Source: Sweltsa coloradensis
Lineage: Eukaryota; Arthropoda; Insecta; Plecoptera; Chloroperlidae
Length of the DNA: 64,000 nt
Reading direction: 5' to 3'
Assembly (NCBI GenBank): GCA_024449915.1
Contig: JAMZAV010000891.1
Span: 248,001 to 312,000 of the forward strand
Position 1 is the stretch's first letter. Every line of letters begins with the position of its first letter. Shown here in pieces: positions 37,775 to 47,231 of the stretch. A program made the position numbers and the translations under genes. The notes under the pieces were generated by a model. The model was not told the origin of the DNA. It saw only the letters and a program-made list of their open reading frames with translations, and did no database searches.

Positions 37775-38100
37775 TGCACACAAATGTCATCAGAACAGTG
37801 TATTGGCGAGATCGAGCAAATTTTCCAAAGCGCTTACTTTTTCAGTAACGGATAGTAAATATTCCACCAAACTGGTAATTTTTTGTTATTTTCCAAGCTT
37901 GCGTAGGAGACAATAATTATTTGAAAGGTTAAAACATGCTCTGATCGCGACTTGCCCTTATCCTTAATAAACAACATCCCAAATATGCAAAATTTTGTGG
38001 TGAAAATGTAATATTGAAAAGAGATCCAGAATGTTTATAACATTAGCTGGGTTTACCGATCAAGCGAATATTTTAATAGGCCACTTAACATTGTTGGCTC
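37775..38100. repeat. Dispersed repeat, copy 2 of the 21900-22240 family
   Basis: Shares 'catgctctgat', 'caaaattttgtggt', 'gatcaagcga' and 'ccacttaacattg' with the other copy, in the same order. Confidence 0.45.
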
Positions 38101-38329
38101 GAGCTCAAACAACCGTCTCAAGTTTTGTCGGTTTCGCGCTTAGTGAGCTTATTCTCGTGCATGTTATAAGAAATAATAATAATTTGATTTTTATTGAACA
38201 CGGGACCGTAGTTCTACAAGTGTAATATAATATTATCGTCTATATTCAACTTAAGCTAGACTAAAGTAAAGTAAATTAAGTGACTGTGGTGCAGAAGGCA
38301 TAAAGTTACAATAAAATATCAATGTCTTG

Positions 38330-38425
38330 CCCACAAAGGGCCCCACAAGGGACCCACAAGAGACCAACAAGAAACACCTCAAGAGACCCCACAAGGGACC
38401 CCACACACGCACACGACACGACACG
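38330..38425 (+). repeat. Degenerate short tandem repeat
   Basis: Irregular ~12-bp repeats of CCCACAAGGGAC type, grading into a CACACG-rich run. The open frame over it is compositional. Confidence 0.5.
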
Positions 38426-39299
38426 TGTCCGCGTCAACAAGTGTAATTTAGTTTCCTTGTCAACGTCCTATAATCAGACAATCATAACAACAAGTTGCGC
38501 GCATATTATTTGTCTAGCTGAACCTACACAATACCCCCTCTGAGCAACTGACAGGATGTCGTGACGGATTCGCCAATTACACGGGCGGCCGGCCTCCCCG
38601 CGATGTCAATTAGGGACGTATTTCTGACGTTAGAAAAATTGTTTTTCGTGGAAATTAAACCAACCCGCGACCCATCAATTTTCACTTAGGATAAAATGTT
38701 TGGACAGAATGTTACTCATCAGTTTAGTGCGCAGTTCGTCTGCTCTCCCCCTAACCTATGACCTACTTGTTGTTTGCGCTGTTTTAGTCTGTAAAAGAAC
38801 AGTTTCCTCATCTGTGAAATCCAAGGCCATTAAGAGCCAGTCGTATTCTCACTTCAATTTAACTTCAGCTGTTAAATATGTGTTCCCGGCTACCAAACAA
38901 ACACGCTAAAATATAGGTCAATGGATAATTAGAGTAGTGGTTGGTTAAATCATTTACTTTAACACCTTCATCACACTAACAAGCTGAGTTAAATTTATCT
39001 CATTACGGTTCCAGCTTGAGTAAAATTAAACCATGCTTGGAAAGAGTTGGCAATATACAACCACGAAGCTTCCATATCTCATTTACTTCATGAACGTTTT
39101 CCCGCGTTCATCGCCACACAAATCAACATCATCTCCACGAAGATTACTACCAAAGCCGTTCTTAATTATTGTTCACTCCTCTGAAAGCCATTTAATTTCC
39201 ACAACCTTCCCGGGCCATATCCTCAATCATGTTATTTTACACCGTCCGCTGTGGCACATACGATTTGGAAAATAAAATACAGTGGGAATGAAATCTGTT
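38426..39299. other. Gene-free DNA
   Basis: Includes a small GC-rich spot at 38580-38605 (gggcggccggcctcc). No gene supported. Confidence 0.4.
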
Positions 39300-39500
39300 A
39301 AGGGTGCAATATGCCCCTCTTAGGAGTCATAACTAGGTATGTTGCGGACAGGTCGACTGTGAAGGGATGTTCGAGGGCTGTTTAAGAGAAATCAATCCCT
39401 CCAACCTCGGAAAAAAAATTCGGGATTTTTCGCCACGACAGAATTCGAACCCAAGACATTTTGAATCAGAGTTTCTGTCCACCTCTCTCTCTAGCTATTC
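39300..39500 (-). repeat. tRNA-derived SINE, family A copy 4
   Basis: Plus strand starts 'agggtgcaatatgcccctctt' (21-nt tail, shared with 2054-2074) and ends in the head with GAATTCGAACCCAAGAC (inverse B box) and 'gaatcagagt'. Confidence 0.6.
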
Positions 39501-40175
39501 CGGAGCACATAGATCTCAATTCCCTCCATTACTGTGTTCCTTGGGGTAAACCCTATCAATACACGTCCGTGAATATAATTAATTATCTCGTTTGTTCATT
39601 CATGACGTCATCATTAGTCAATCTTTGTCTCCAAGGGTTGACACCCTACTCGGTGGGTGCGCGGCTTGTAAAGTGTTGAGGGTCATGGTCGGCTAGTTAT
39701 ACACCAAGGCTGAACATTTCTACACAATACCGATGGTGCAGTTGTTTAGCTGACGACGTGGCTGAAAGATTTAATATCTGCTAAGTCGCGTACACCTGTA
39801 AACTCACAGCTCATAAATAAGAAGGGAGATTTACTTAAGTTTATATTCAAGCAACACCAGTCATAACAAGGCTGCATCGGACGTGCATAACTGCATGCAT
39901 GTTTAACGAGGAAGCTTATGAAGCGTGATGGGAAAATAACACCTATATGGGGGTTGTGATAAATGAATCAAGTCGAGCATTAGACTATAAACTTTATCTT
40001 CATTCTTGATTACTTTACACCCACTTTTTTTTAACTTCAAACATTTCTCAGTTCTTAGTTTTATGTCCTTGAAGTATTTTCTGATTCTATTTAATTGACT
40101 TTACTTAACGACATTTCCAAACAAAATAACTAGAAATTGACGATAACGGCAAGCTTATTGACCCGGAACGAAATA
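39501..40175. other. Gene-free DNA
   Basis: No supported gene or repeat. Confidence 0.4.
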
Positions 40176-40423
40176 GAACACGAACACACACTTAAAAACA
40201 ATTAACCAAGGTCACTTACACAAAAAAACAATGGCGAATTTTCGAGTCACACTTCCTGACTTTTCCTCAAGCAAAGGCTGCCCGCCAACCCAAAGAGAGA
40301 AGACCGCACGTGCGTCAGTTAGCCTCTGCTTGAGGAAGAGTCAGGAAGTGTGACTCGAAAATTCGCAATTGTTTTTTTGTGTAAGTGACCTTGGTTAATT
40401 GTTTTAAGTGTGTGTTCTTGTTC
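40176..40423. mobile_element. Hairpin element (248 bp, about 100-bp arms)
   Basis: The left arm 40176-40279 and right arm 40323-40423 are inverse copies with only a few differences, both including 'cgaattttcgagtcacactt' or its inverse. They are separated by a ~45-bp loop. No coding capacity; a non-autonomous hairpin MITE is the simplest reading. Target duplication not identified. Confidence 0.65.
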
Positions 40424-40950
40424 TCACTAAAAATTGTCACGCGAATCAATTACTTAAAATCTGTTTTGTGCAAAAACATCTTGAAACGTTTAGGTAGTAA
40501 CTTTGGCTAGTGAGAAAATATGTGTTGTTTATTTAATTATTAACTTATTTTAAAACGGCATCAGAGGTATGTTAGCAATATTAAATCCTTACCCAACAAT
40601 TCAAACAAATTGATGGATACACTCTAAAGCAATCTGTCCAAGTCGTCCTTGTCTCGGCTCCAGAAAGATTCCTCCAGCCTCCTGCACTCTCAGACAAATG
40701 TCCGGGCTTTGCGTGTGACATATGAGCTGGCCGGGTGTGAGATTCCCAGCCCATCAGGGACATGGGAAGACTGATGCTAGACCACGAGGAAGACGGATTA
40801 CCTCGCATGCAAAGAGAAGCTCCGCTCCCAGGCACGGGGAAGGAAAGATACGGGCGTGAATTGGGCTACAATGTACAGCTGGCACAATAACACAATTTGT
40901 GAAGTTGGTACGAAATACACGTGTTCCTTCATTATCTAGAAATTAAAACA
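40424..40950. other. Spacer with a GC-rich island
   Basis: 40620-40860 is distinctly GC-richer than its surroundings. In all frames the translations contain stops or lack recognisable domains, so I do not call a gene. Confidence 0.35.
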
Positions 40951-41035
40951 TCCTTCTCAGCCGGGTATCGAACCCGGGTCTCCTGATTGCCGGTCGGGCG
41001 CTTTTACTCCTAAGCTAGTATCGTCCGTTCTAACA
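40951..41035 (-). repeat. tRNA-derived SINE head, family C
   Basis: Reversed, it reads an A-box-like TAGCTTAGGAGTAAAAGCGC, then 'gaccggcaatcaggagac' and the B box GGGTTCGATACCCGG. The same layout (two-box head, 'gggagaccc' spacer) occurs at 44375-44445 and 55600-55672. It could be mistaken for a tRNA gene. Confidence 0.5.
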
Positions 41036-42446
41036 AAACCTTTCCACGGTATATGATTGTTGTTTCGGTCATCTAATCCAATTTTACACATTTGAAAATA
41101 TCTTTTACCTCGAAAATTGTTGCTCTTTCTGTGAAAAATTTTTTGTGTAAAGCACATGAATTTTATTTTATTTTAAAACTTTGTTCTCATTTAAAGAAAA
41201 TGGTATTCAAAGTTTTAAAGTAACAAAGAAAATTAAGTTTAACAAAAATTATTATTTCGATAAGTAAAAAAGGTTTCTCGGTTTTAATTATATCTTGAAT
41301 GATGTGTAACAATTGATTAACACGAAGTAGAACTACAATCCCAATGTGAGTTTGATTAGAACGGATGACACACAGCCTTAAGATAATAACTTAAGATTGG
41401 CGGGGTTAAGGGTTAAGATTGGAACAGTATTGAACAGTACAGAACTGTGTCGTATTATGGTTATTTACCAGAATATTATTGTTAACACTTGAAAAATGAC
41501 AAGGGCTTTGATCGAGTCAGGGCTTCAACTTCAACGCATCCATGTGTATATTCTCGTGAGTTTGGAATACTCATCACAGCACCCTCATTCTGCTCTTAAA
41601 GTTCACATCGAACATGAAGACCGTTGATTTCAGACAATGGGAAGTGAGATCTGCTGTGTACTCTTGCACTCTTTCTCATCTTGTTTATAACTCCGTCTAC
41701 TGGACGAGTAACCGTGTAAAGAGAACATACATCAAAGCTAACTAGCCAGCATGCCGCTTTAGTTAATGTAATCTCTTTCAGTATTCCTGTGGAAGGAGTT
41801 TCTCACATGTAAAGAGTTTGTTTTGATTAGAGCCCGTAGTTCTTCATCCTCGTACTGGCCACGAGCCATACGTACAGCCAGGGAGATTAGATAAATCTTC
41901 AATAATTTGAATCGCGATACATCATCATTGCGTTGCGATGGATGCGATGCATGTGTTGCATTTGCGTTGGCGATTTCCTTGGACCAATAAGGCACTCAGC
42001 TACGTGTGATGTCGCAACTCATCGCAAAATTCGGTCAACTTACAAACGCCCGCAAGTAAGTGTTTCCTAATTCATATATTGACATGATTCATCTAATTCG
42101 CATGCAAGCCGCTCTGACATACAGACAAAAGCAATTATTTAACTATCTCAGTTTACCTTATAAAATTAGTATTGGAAAAGAAACTACCCATATTAAGATC
42201 CTAGCTTTAGAGACCTAGCTTATCTATATGTGTATTAAATTTGACAATTATAAACCAATCTACTCGGTTGAATACACAACTTCTCTTTGTGTCTGTCACT
42301 ATGAAGGAAACAATGGCTGCGATACCTAACAACAATTTGGGTCACTAATACTTATGCTAAGCTAGCAGCTGTTAGGTATCTAGTAAACCACTGAAACACT
42401 AAAATAATAAACACATGCCCCGACACAAAGTGTGCACAGGCAGTGG
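41036..42446. other. Gene-free DNA
   Basis: 41930-41975 contains 'cgttgcgatg' and 'gttgcatttgcgttgg' words like the arms of the adjacent palindrome. Otherwise nothing recognised. Confidence 0.4.
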
Positions 42447-42658
42447 ATGCGTTTTTTCTCCGCAAGGTCGTGAACTACATGCAGAAACAAAGCAATATCT
42501 CGCAAAATCGCAACGCAACGCAACGCATCGCAACGCAATGTCATGAATCCACGGTGGATTCATGACATTGCGTTGCGATGCGTTGCGTTGCGTTGCGATT
42601 TTGCGAGATATTGCTTTGTTCTGCATGTAGTTCACGACCTTGCGGAGAAAAAACGCAT
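42447..42658. repeat. Near-perfect 212-bp palindrome
   Basis: Two ~105-bp arms meet at AATCCAC-G-GTGGATT with a single-base centre at 42553. The arms differ only by one A in 'gcagaaacaaag' against 'ctttgttctgc'. They contain a CGCAACGCAACGCAACGCAT run and its inverse. No target duplication is evident. Confidence 0.9.
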
Positions 42659-44374
42659 GTGCAGCTGTTATCAAACTATTGCAACACTTGGCGCCTTCTA
42701 GAGTCAACAGGGTCACGTGACGAGAGGGAAAGACGCGAGGAGGAGAAGACGAGACACAATCGTACAATACGCCCCACAGGAGTGTTTAAGGTAAAACAGT
42801 GACAGTGTATTCATACTTTGTTCACACAGTCTCGGTCTACTCGAAAGCAGACATGAATTAAGCAATTAGTGTTCAAATCTTATAATCCACGTTTACTCTT
42901 CATTAAAATATTCACTATATGAACAATGAAGTAATAGTGATCACAATATTAACTTCTGTATTTATATGTTGATATATAAATTTTCATAAGTTTTTAACTC
43001 AGATATATATTATTATTATTATTATTGATTCTTTATTGACAACAGGGCGAAGCCCCACAAGTGCAATACATTAGGCATACATAGGATATACAACACAAAC
43101 ATAAACATATTAAGCACAAATTATTTACATGCCACGTGTATTAAACAACATATTTTAAATAAAGACCTCGCGATAGTTGTTCGTCCAATAATATTTTGTC
43201 ATTTGAATATTTATAAGTAATTCTACTTTTCTGCTGAACCGTTTTAACCTTGTTGTCGTTAATCTCCTGCGTTTGCTTTAGTGAGAGCTTTGAAGGAAAT
43301 GTAATGGAAATAAAACAATAAATTATACTTCTTGATGTTGATGGATGTAAGCATGCTATGTGGCTATAAAGTATATACATTACAAACAAATGGCATGTTC
43401 ATTTTATTCACTAATTCTTCGAATAGCCTTATACAAATCTACAATTCCTTGGAATCGTCAACATTGAATTGCAAATGATATGTTTAGACTCGACTATGTA
43501 GCCGAGTAAATCAAGCTAAACTGGGAACATTCCTATTCCATTAACTAGCCCACGTAGAGGAAGTACTTACGACAAACTTTGAAAAGTTTCTAAATTTAAT
43601 TCCAAGGTAATGTATACGCCCGCGTCTTGCTAAGCTGAATACTAAGTTCACTGAGTCCGTTAAACTCACCCGTCAACTTTCTGATTGTGAGCTTAGAACG
43701 CAGCCATCGAAGTGTTCATCATCGGATGAGCGTAGCTAGCGAAGTGAATACACAAATCTGACTGTATCCCTACCAATGGGTGGAACCCCGGTTGTTCTGT
43801 TGTTTTCTTTCTTTGGATGCGTTTGCCGCACAATTCAGGGCAAACTCATAATATTCAAGAACTAGTTATTGTTTTAATATGTCGTATATTTAAACCAGTG
43901 AGCGCAGCGAATGAGTCTTACAACGCAAGTCGAACGGGTCTTCCTCGTGATTTTGTCCTTAAAATGTATGTTTGTTTGTTTGTACGATCTCATACGGCCG
44001 AACGACCAAACAGATTGATCTGAAATTTTAAATATAAACCCGTGACCAGTTAACTGAGAAGTGATAAGAAAATGAGCAAAATCCGATCCGTTGCGAACCT
44101 TCAAGAAATAATACATTATAAATATAAGCTCAAATGTGTAGGATTAAATTTAAAGACAATGCTTTTGTTGTGGATGCATGCATGTAAGCATGCAATTGAC
44201 CAAGGTGTATCGAATCTTGCATGCTCAAGGTTACCCGAAATTTCGCTCGGAGATTGAATTAACATTGCAATCTTTACTCGAATTTCGTTCTGGCTATGTT
44301 TTTCATAGAACTGCATATTATGCATTTCAAAACAGGTTCTATTATTTTTTAATCATCCCAGAATTTAGGAAATC
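42659..44374. other. Gene-free DNA with an ATT microsatellite and a HINE 5'-end fragment
   Basis: (ATT)n at about 43009-43026. At 43724-43748, GGATGAGCGTAGCTAGCGAA resembles the 5' end of the Helentron-like family, but nothing of the body follows. 43960-44020 has a 'tgtttgtttgt...acggccgaacg' stretch typical of noncoding insect repeats. Confidence 0.4.
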
Positions 44375-44445
44375 TATCCCGCATTGTTTGAACCCGGGTT
44401 CGGGGTCTCCCAATCCAGGTATAGAGGCGCCTTAGCCAACTAGAC
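44375..44445 (-). repeat. tRNA-derived SINE head, family C (unit 1)
   Basis: Reversed, it reads 'tagtctagttggctaaggcg' then 'ttgggagacccc' and 'cccgggttcaaac'. It marks the left edge of the duplicated unit, matching 55605-55672. Confidence 0.45.
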
Positions 44446-44570
44446 TAGTAAATCGCCAAAGTCGTTGTTAGACGAGAAAGCGAGTCATATGTTGAGTACC
44501 CGTGAACATTTGCATTTAAGTTCATTGATATGTATAAATGATAGGGTTTTAAGTTTAGTTCCTAGCATGC
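44445..44570. mobile_element. Partial CTAGG/CCTAG TIR element (unit 1 counterpart of 55673-55916)
   Basis: The left terminus (ctagtaaatcgccaaagtcg) is present, but almost the whole right terminus is missing. Only CCTAG followed by the shared 'catgcataccctat'-type flank remains. The paralogous site at 55673-55916 retains both ends, so this copy suffered an internal deletion. Confidence 0.5.
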
Positions 44571-45075
44571 ATACCCTATTCTTTGACAAGATGGTTCAAT
44601 TCCAGTGAAACGTCGATTATTTGTATCTACTTTTTATCTTCTTTTGTAAGTCTCGCAGAGTCTAATCCAGAACAGACACAATATGTACAGTTACGATGAT
44701 GCGAGTACCTTTTTGACGATCAGGTCTGACCCAACACCCGACCCGACCCTTAATTTCGGGTACATACTCACAGTGCAAAACATATCGTCAAGGGGACATG
44801 AACAAAGAATTTCGTATTTTCATTACAAGCGATACTCGATTTGTTTTTGATATGCCCTAAAATCTGTTGACAGGCCACGGTGACAGAAACGCTTACTTAT
44901 TTTTGCAATTTAGGTTCAGCAGTACAGTCCGAACTTTCTCTACAGAGGCTACAGCCTGCGAGGATCGGCTATAATATATCTTTATTTCTTTCTTTTACGT
45001 CTATCCTATTCCTAGCTAAAGACATAATAAGCCGGATCTAAGTTATTTACATTAGTATTGATATTAAAAGCTTTT

Positions 45076-45456
45076 GACATGAATGATCCATTTGGGAGTG
45101 TTTTTTACCACTTGAAAATCACATGAAGCATTTTCTTTCTGCGTTTAGTCCATTTATTAATTAGTTACTTACTATATCGGCCTACATTTATGTAAATGTG
45201 GATTTTACTTTTTGAAACTTGTAACGGCCATAAGCATTAATTATAAGGGTGATTGTAGATTAATCGGCCAATCCACCCTCACAAGTTTAGTTAGTGCTTA
45301 TGACCGTTACAAGGTTCAAAATTAGTGAAATGCATATTCTAATTAATGTAGGCCAATATATTAAGAAACTAATAAATAAATAGACTAAACGCAGGAATAA
45401 ACTGCTGCATGTGATATTCAAGTGGGTAAAAAACACTCTCGTGGCTCATTCATGTC
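45076..45456. mobile_element. 381-bp hairpin element (unit 1)
   Basis: Terminal inverted repeats of about 170 bp start GACATGAATGATCC and end GGCTCATTCATGTC. The inner arms include 'aacttgtaacggccataagc' and its inverse. The same element sits at 56455-56829 in unit 2, so it was inserted before the duplication. Confidence 0.65.
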
Positions 45457-45566
45457 TAATTTCTATATAATTTATTCTTATGGTAAAAATTATACGTTTT
45501 GTTAATTTTTCAACTGATCTTTTAAGTCTTCATCCTGTTTAAATAAATATACATAATTAAACATAA

Positions 45567-45869
45567 CTAGGAAAACGCCAAAGTCGTTGTTAAACGAGTG
45601 AGCGAGTCATGTGTTGAGTACCCGGTAACATTCCCTTCCCTTTCCCTACCTAAGACTGGTTCTAGTATACTGTTCATTCCTCCCTAGGCTATCACAGGAT
45701 AGAGTGGCGAATTATGGCCTTTTAGTTGACGCACCCTTTTATCAACTGATTTCAAAACCCTATAATTTATACCTTTATATCAATCAACTTATATGCGAAT
45801 GTTCCAAGGTACCGGTACTCAACACATGACTCGCTCACTAGTCTCAAAACGAATTTGGCGTTTTCCTAG
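45567..45869. mobile_element. 303-bp TIR element with CTAGGAAAACGCC termini (unit 1)
   Basis: Terminal inverted repeats of about 58 bp: CTAGGAAAACGCCAAAGTCG at the left, GGCGTTTTCCTAG at the right. The inner part GAGTGAGCGAGTCATGTG faces its inverse. The external flanks can be read as TA / TA. It encodes nothing. The outer 13 bp equal the 3' terminus of the Helentron-like family. Confidence 0.65.
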
Positions 45870-46489
45870 TTAAACCATGTTTAAGATTAGTTGTTGGAAA
45901 TGTTCATATTTTTTGTATATACTTATTGTAAGTATATCTATGTAATTAAACGCAACCCGATACAAATTTCAAAATGAAAATCCTATATCAACAATTTCAC
46001 AATGACATCTTTTTTTCCATCAAGCATAGGAAAATATGTCTCAAAATACCAGAAAGGTTGATCTATATTTGTGAAAGTAAATTCGTTCTCGAAGCTTCTG
46101 GTGAAAATACCAATACAGTTGGAATGCGTTGTGTATGCCTGGCCTGTTCGAATAAAACCTATACATGGATGATGTGATTGAATAATATCCGCTTTCGTTG
46201 GAGTTCGTCCACTACCAGGATAAAATTCATCATCTCCAACCTCCAGCAAAAAATAGTCTATCCACTTCAATACAGAAAATTCGGAATGGAATTCTTAGTG
46301 TGACTGGGATTTATATTTCTGTTCAAGACAAAAATAATGTAAAAAACTGAGGATTTGAGGAAATGTTAACAGTTAGTCAAATAGTTAGTCTCTCGTAACC
46401 ACGACATAAAACATTATTGTGACATATTTTCGATTAAATATACTATCGGGTTTGTTTATAGTTTTCATTATTACTTTTCTTTATTACTA

Positions 46490-47096
46490 GGACTTGTGGC
46501 CGATTGAAATGTTTATTTTAATAATTGTTTTGTTGAACGGCATTTTTGTTTCAGAAAAAAGAACACATCATTGAAGTAATATTATTAAAGACTATAAGTC
46601 ATCGTCACAAAGTGTATACCATAATTAAAAAAATCATGCATCTATGGGCAAATAAAAATACAGATTCACGTATGGAAACTGGATTAACTTAATAAACAAC
46701 ATTTGATTTCAAGACTAAAATGTTATAATGATCTGAATTTCAGTGTTGTTCAAAATAATTAAACAACATTAAGGACATATATTAACTTAACACTTGTCGG
46801 TGTAGATTATAATCGCAGTGTGAGACAGCGACACTAAACACCAGGGTAGATGACGTAATGTCTTGTAGGTTCTGCTTCGTTTAGCGTGGCGCTAATCTTG
46901 TCGCCCAAACAGAAACACACACACCGCCTCCCTGATATTAATAAGTTATTAACTAGCTTCTTGTCGACAGGAAATTACAGGAAGAAAGACCTGATTGTAA
47001 TGATGCAGCTTCCGGAATTAAGAAGAATCGTTTAAATAAAATCTGACCGAATTTGAAGGTAAAGTCCAGTAATTTGTTCGAGCAGGGCTGTGTTGG
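46490..47096 (+). other. OBP upstream region conserved between duplication units
   Basis: Aligns with 61214-61822, including 'ggtgtagat(t/a)ataatcgcag', 'aatgtcttgtaggttctgct' and 'cttccggaattaagaagaa'. Local conservation is higher just upstream of the start codon than in the repeats further left, consistent with a shared promoter region or simply common ancestry. Confidence 0.6.
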
Positions 47097-47128
47097 TAAA
47101 TAGAGTAGCGAGTGATGGCCAGTCATCA
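47097..47128 (+). promoter_or_regulatory. OBP core promoter (TATA-like box and initiator)
   Basis: TAAATAGA at 47097-47104 lies 28 bp before the A of AGTCATCAC (47125). This spacing fits a TATA box and an arthropod initiator. Both elements and their spacing are kept in unit 2 (61823 and 61851). The predicted 5' UTR is about 53 bp. Confidence 0.5.
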
Positions 47129-47177
47129 CTTGGTTCCCAGTTGCCAGCGATAGTTAACTAACTCACAAGACTTCACC

Positions 47178-47231
47178 ATGAAGACTGTCATTTGTTTCGT
47201 ACTGGTTGCAGTGGTAGTTGTAGCAGCCATG
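47178..47231 (+). CDS. Obp: OBP exon 1 (signal peptide)
   Basis: 18 codons from ATG to GTGAGT; intron phase 0. The start is the only ATG after the predicted initiator, sits in context CACCATGA, and is conserved in unit 2. Confidence 0.92.

Noticed and set aside
40581..40860. Gene in a GC-rich island
   Set aside because: All frames either contain stops or show no recognisable family motif or splice context.
40951..41035. tRNA gene
   Set aside because: A- and B-box-like sequence is present, but no convincing acceptor stem pairing; the same head recurs joined to SINE-like sequence at two other sites.
42399..42767. 122-residue protein on the minus strand
   Set aside because: The frame spans the 212-bp palindrome and low-complexity GCAAC runs; no domain.
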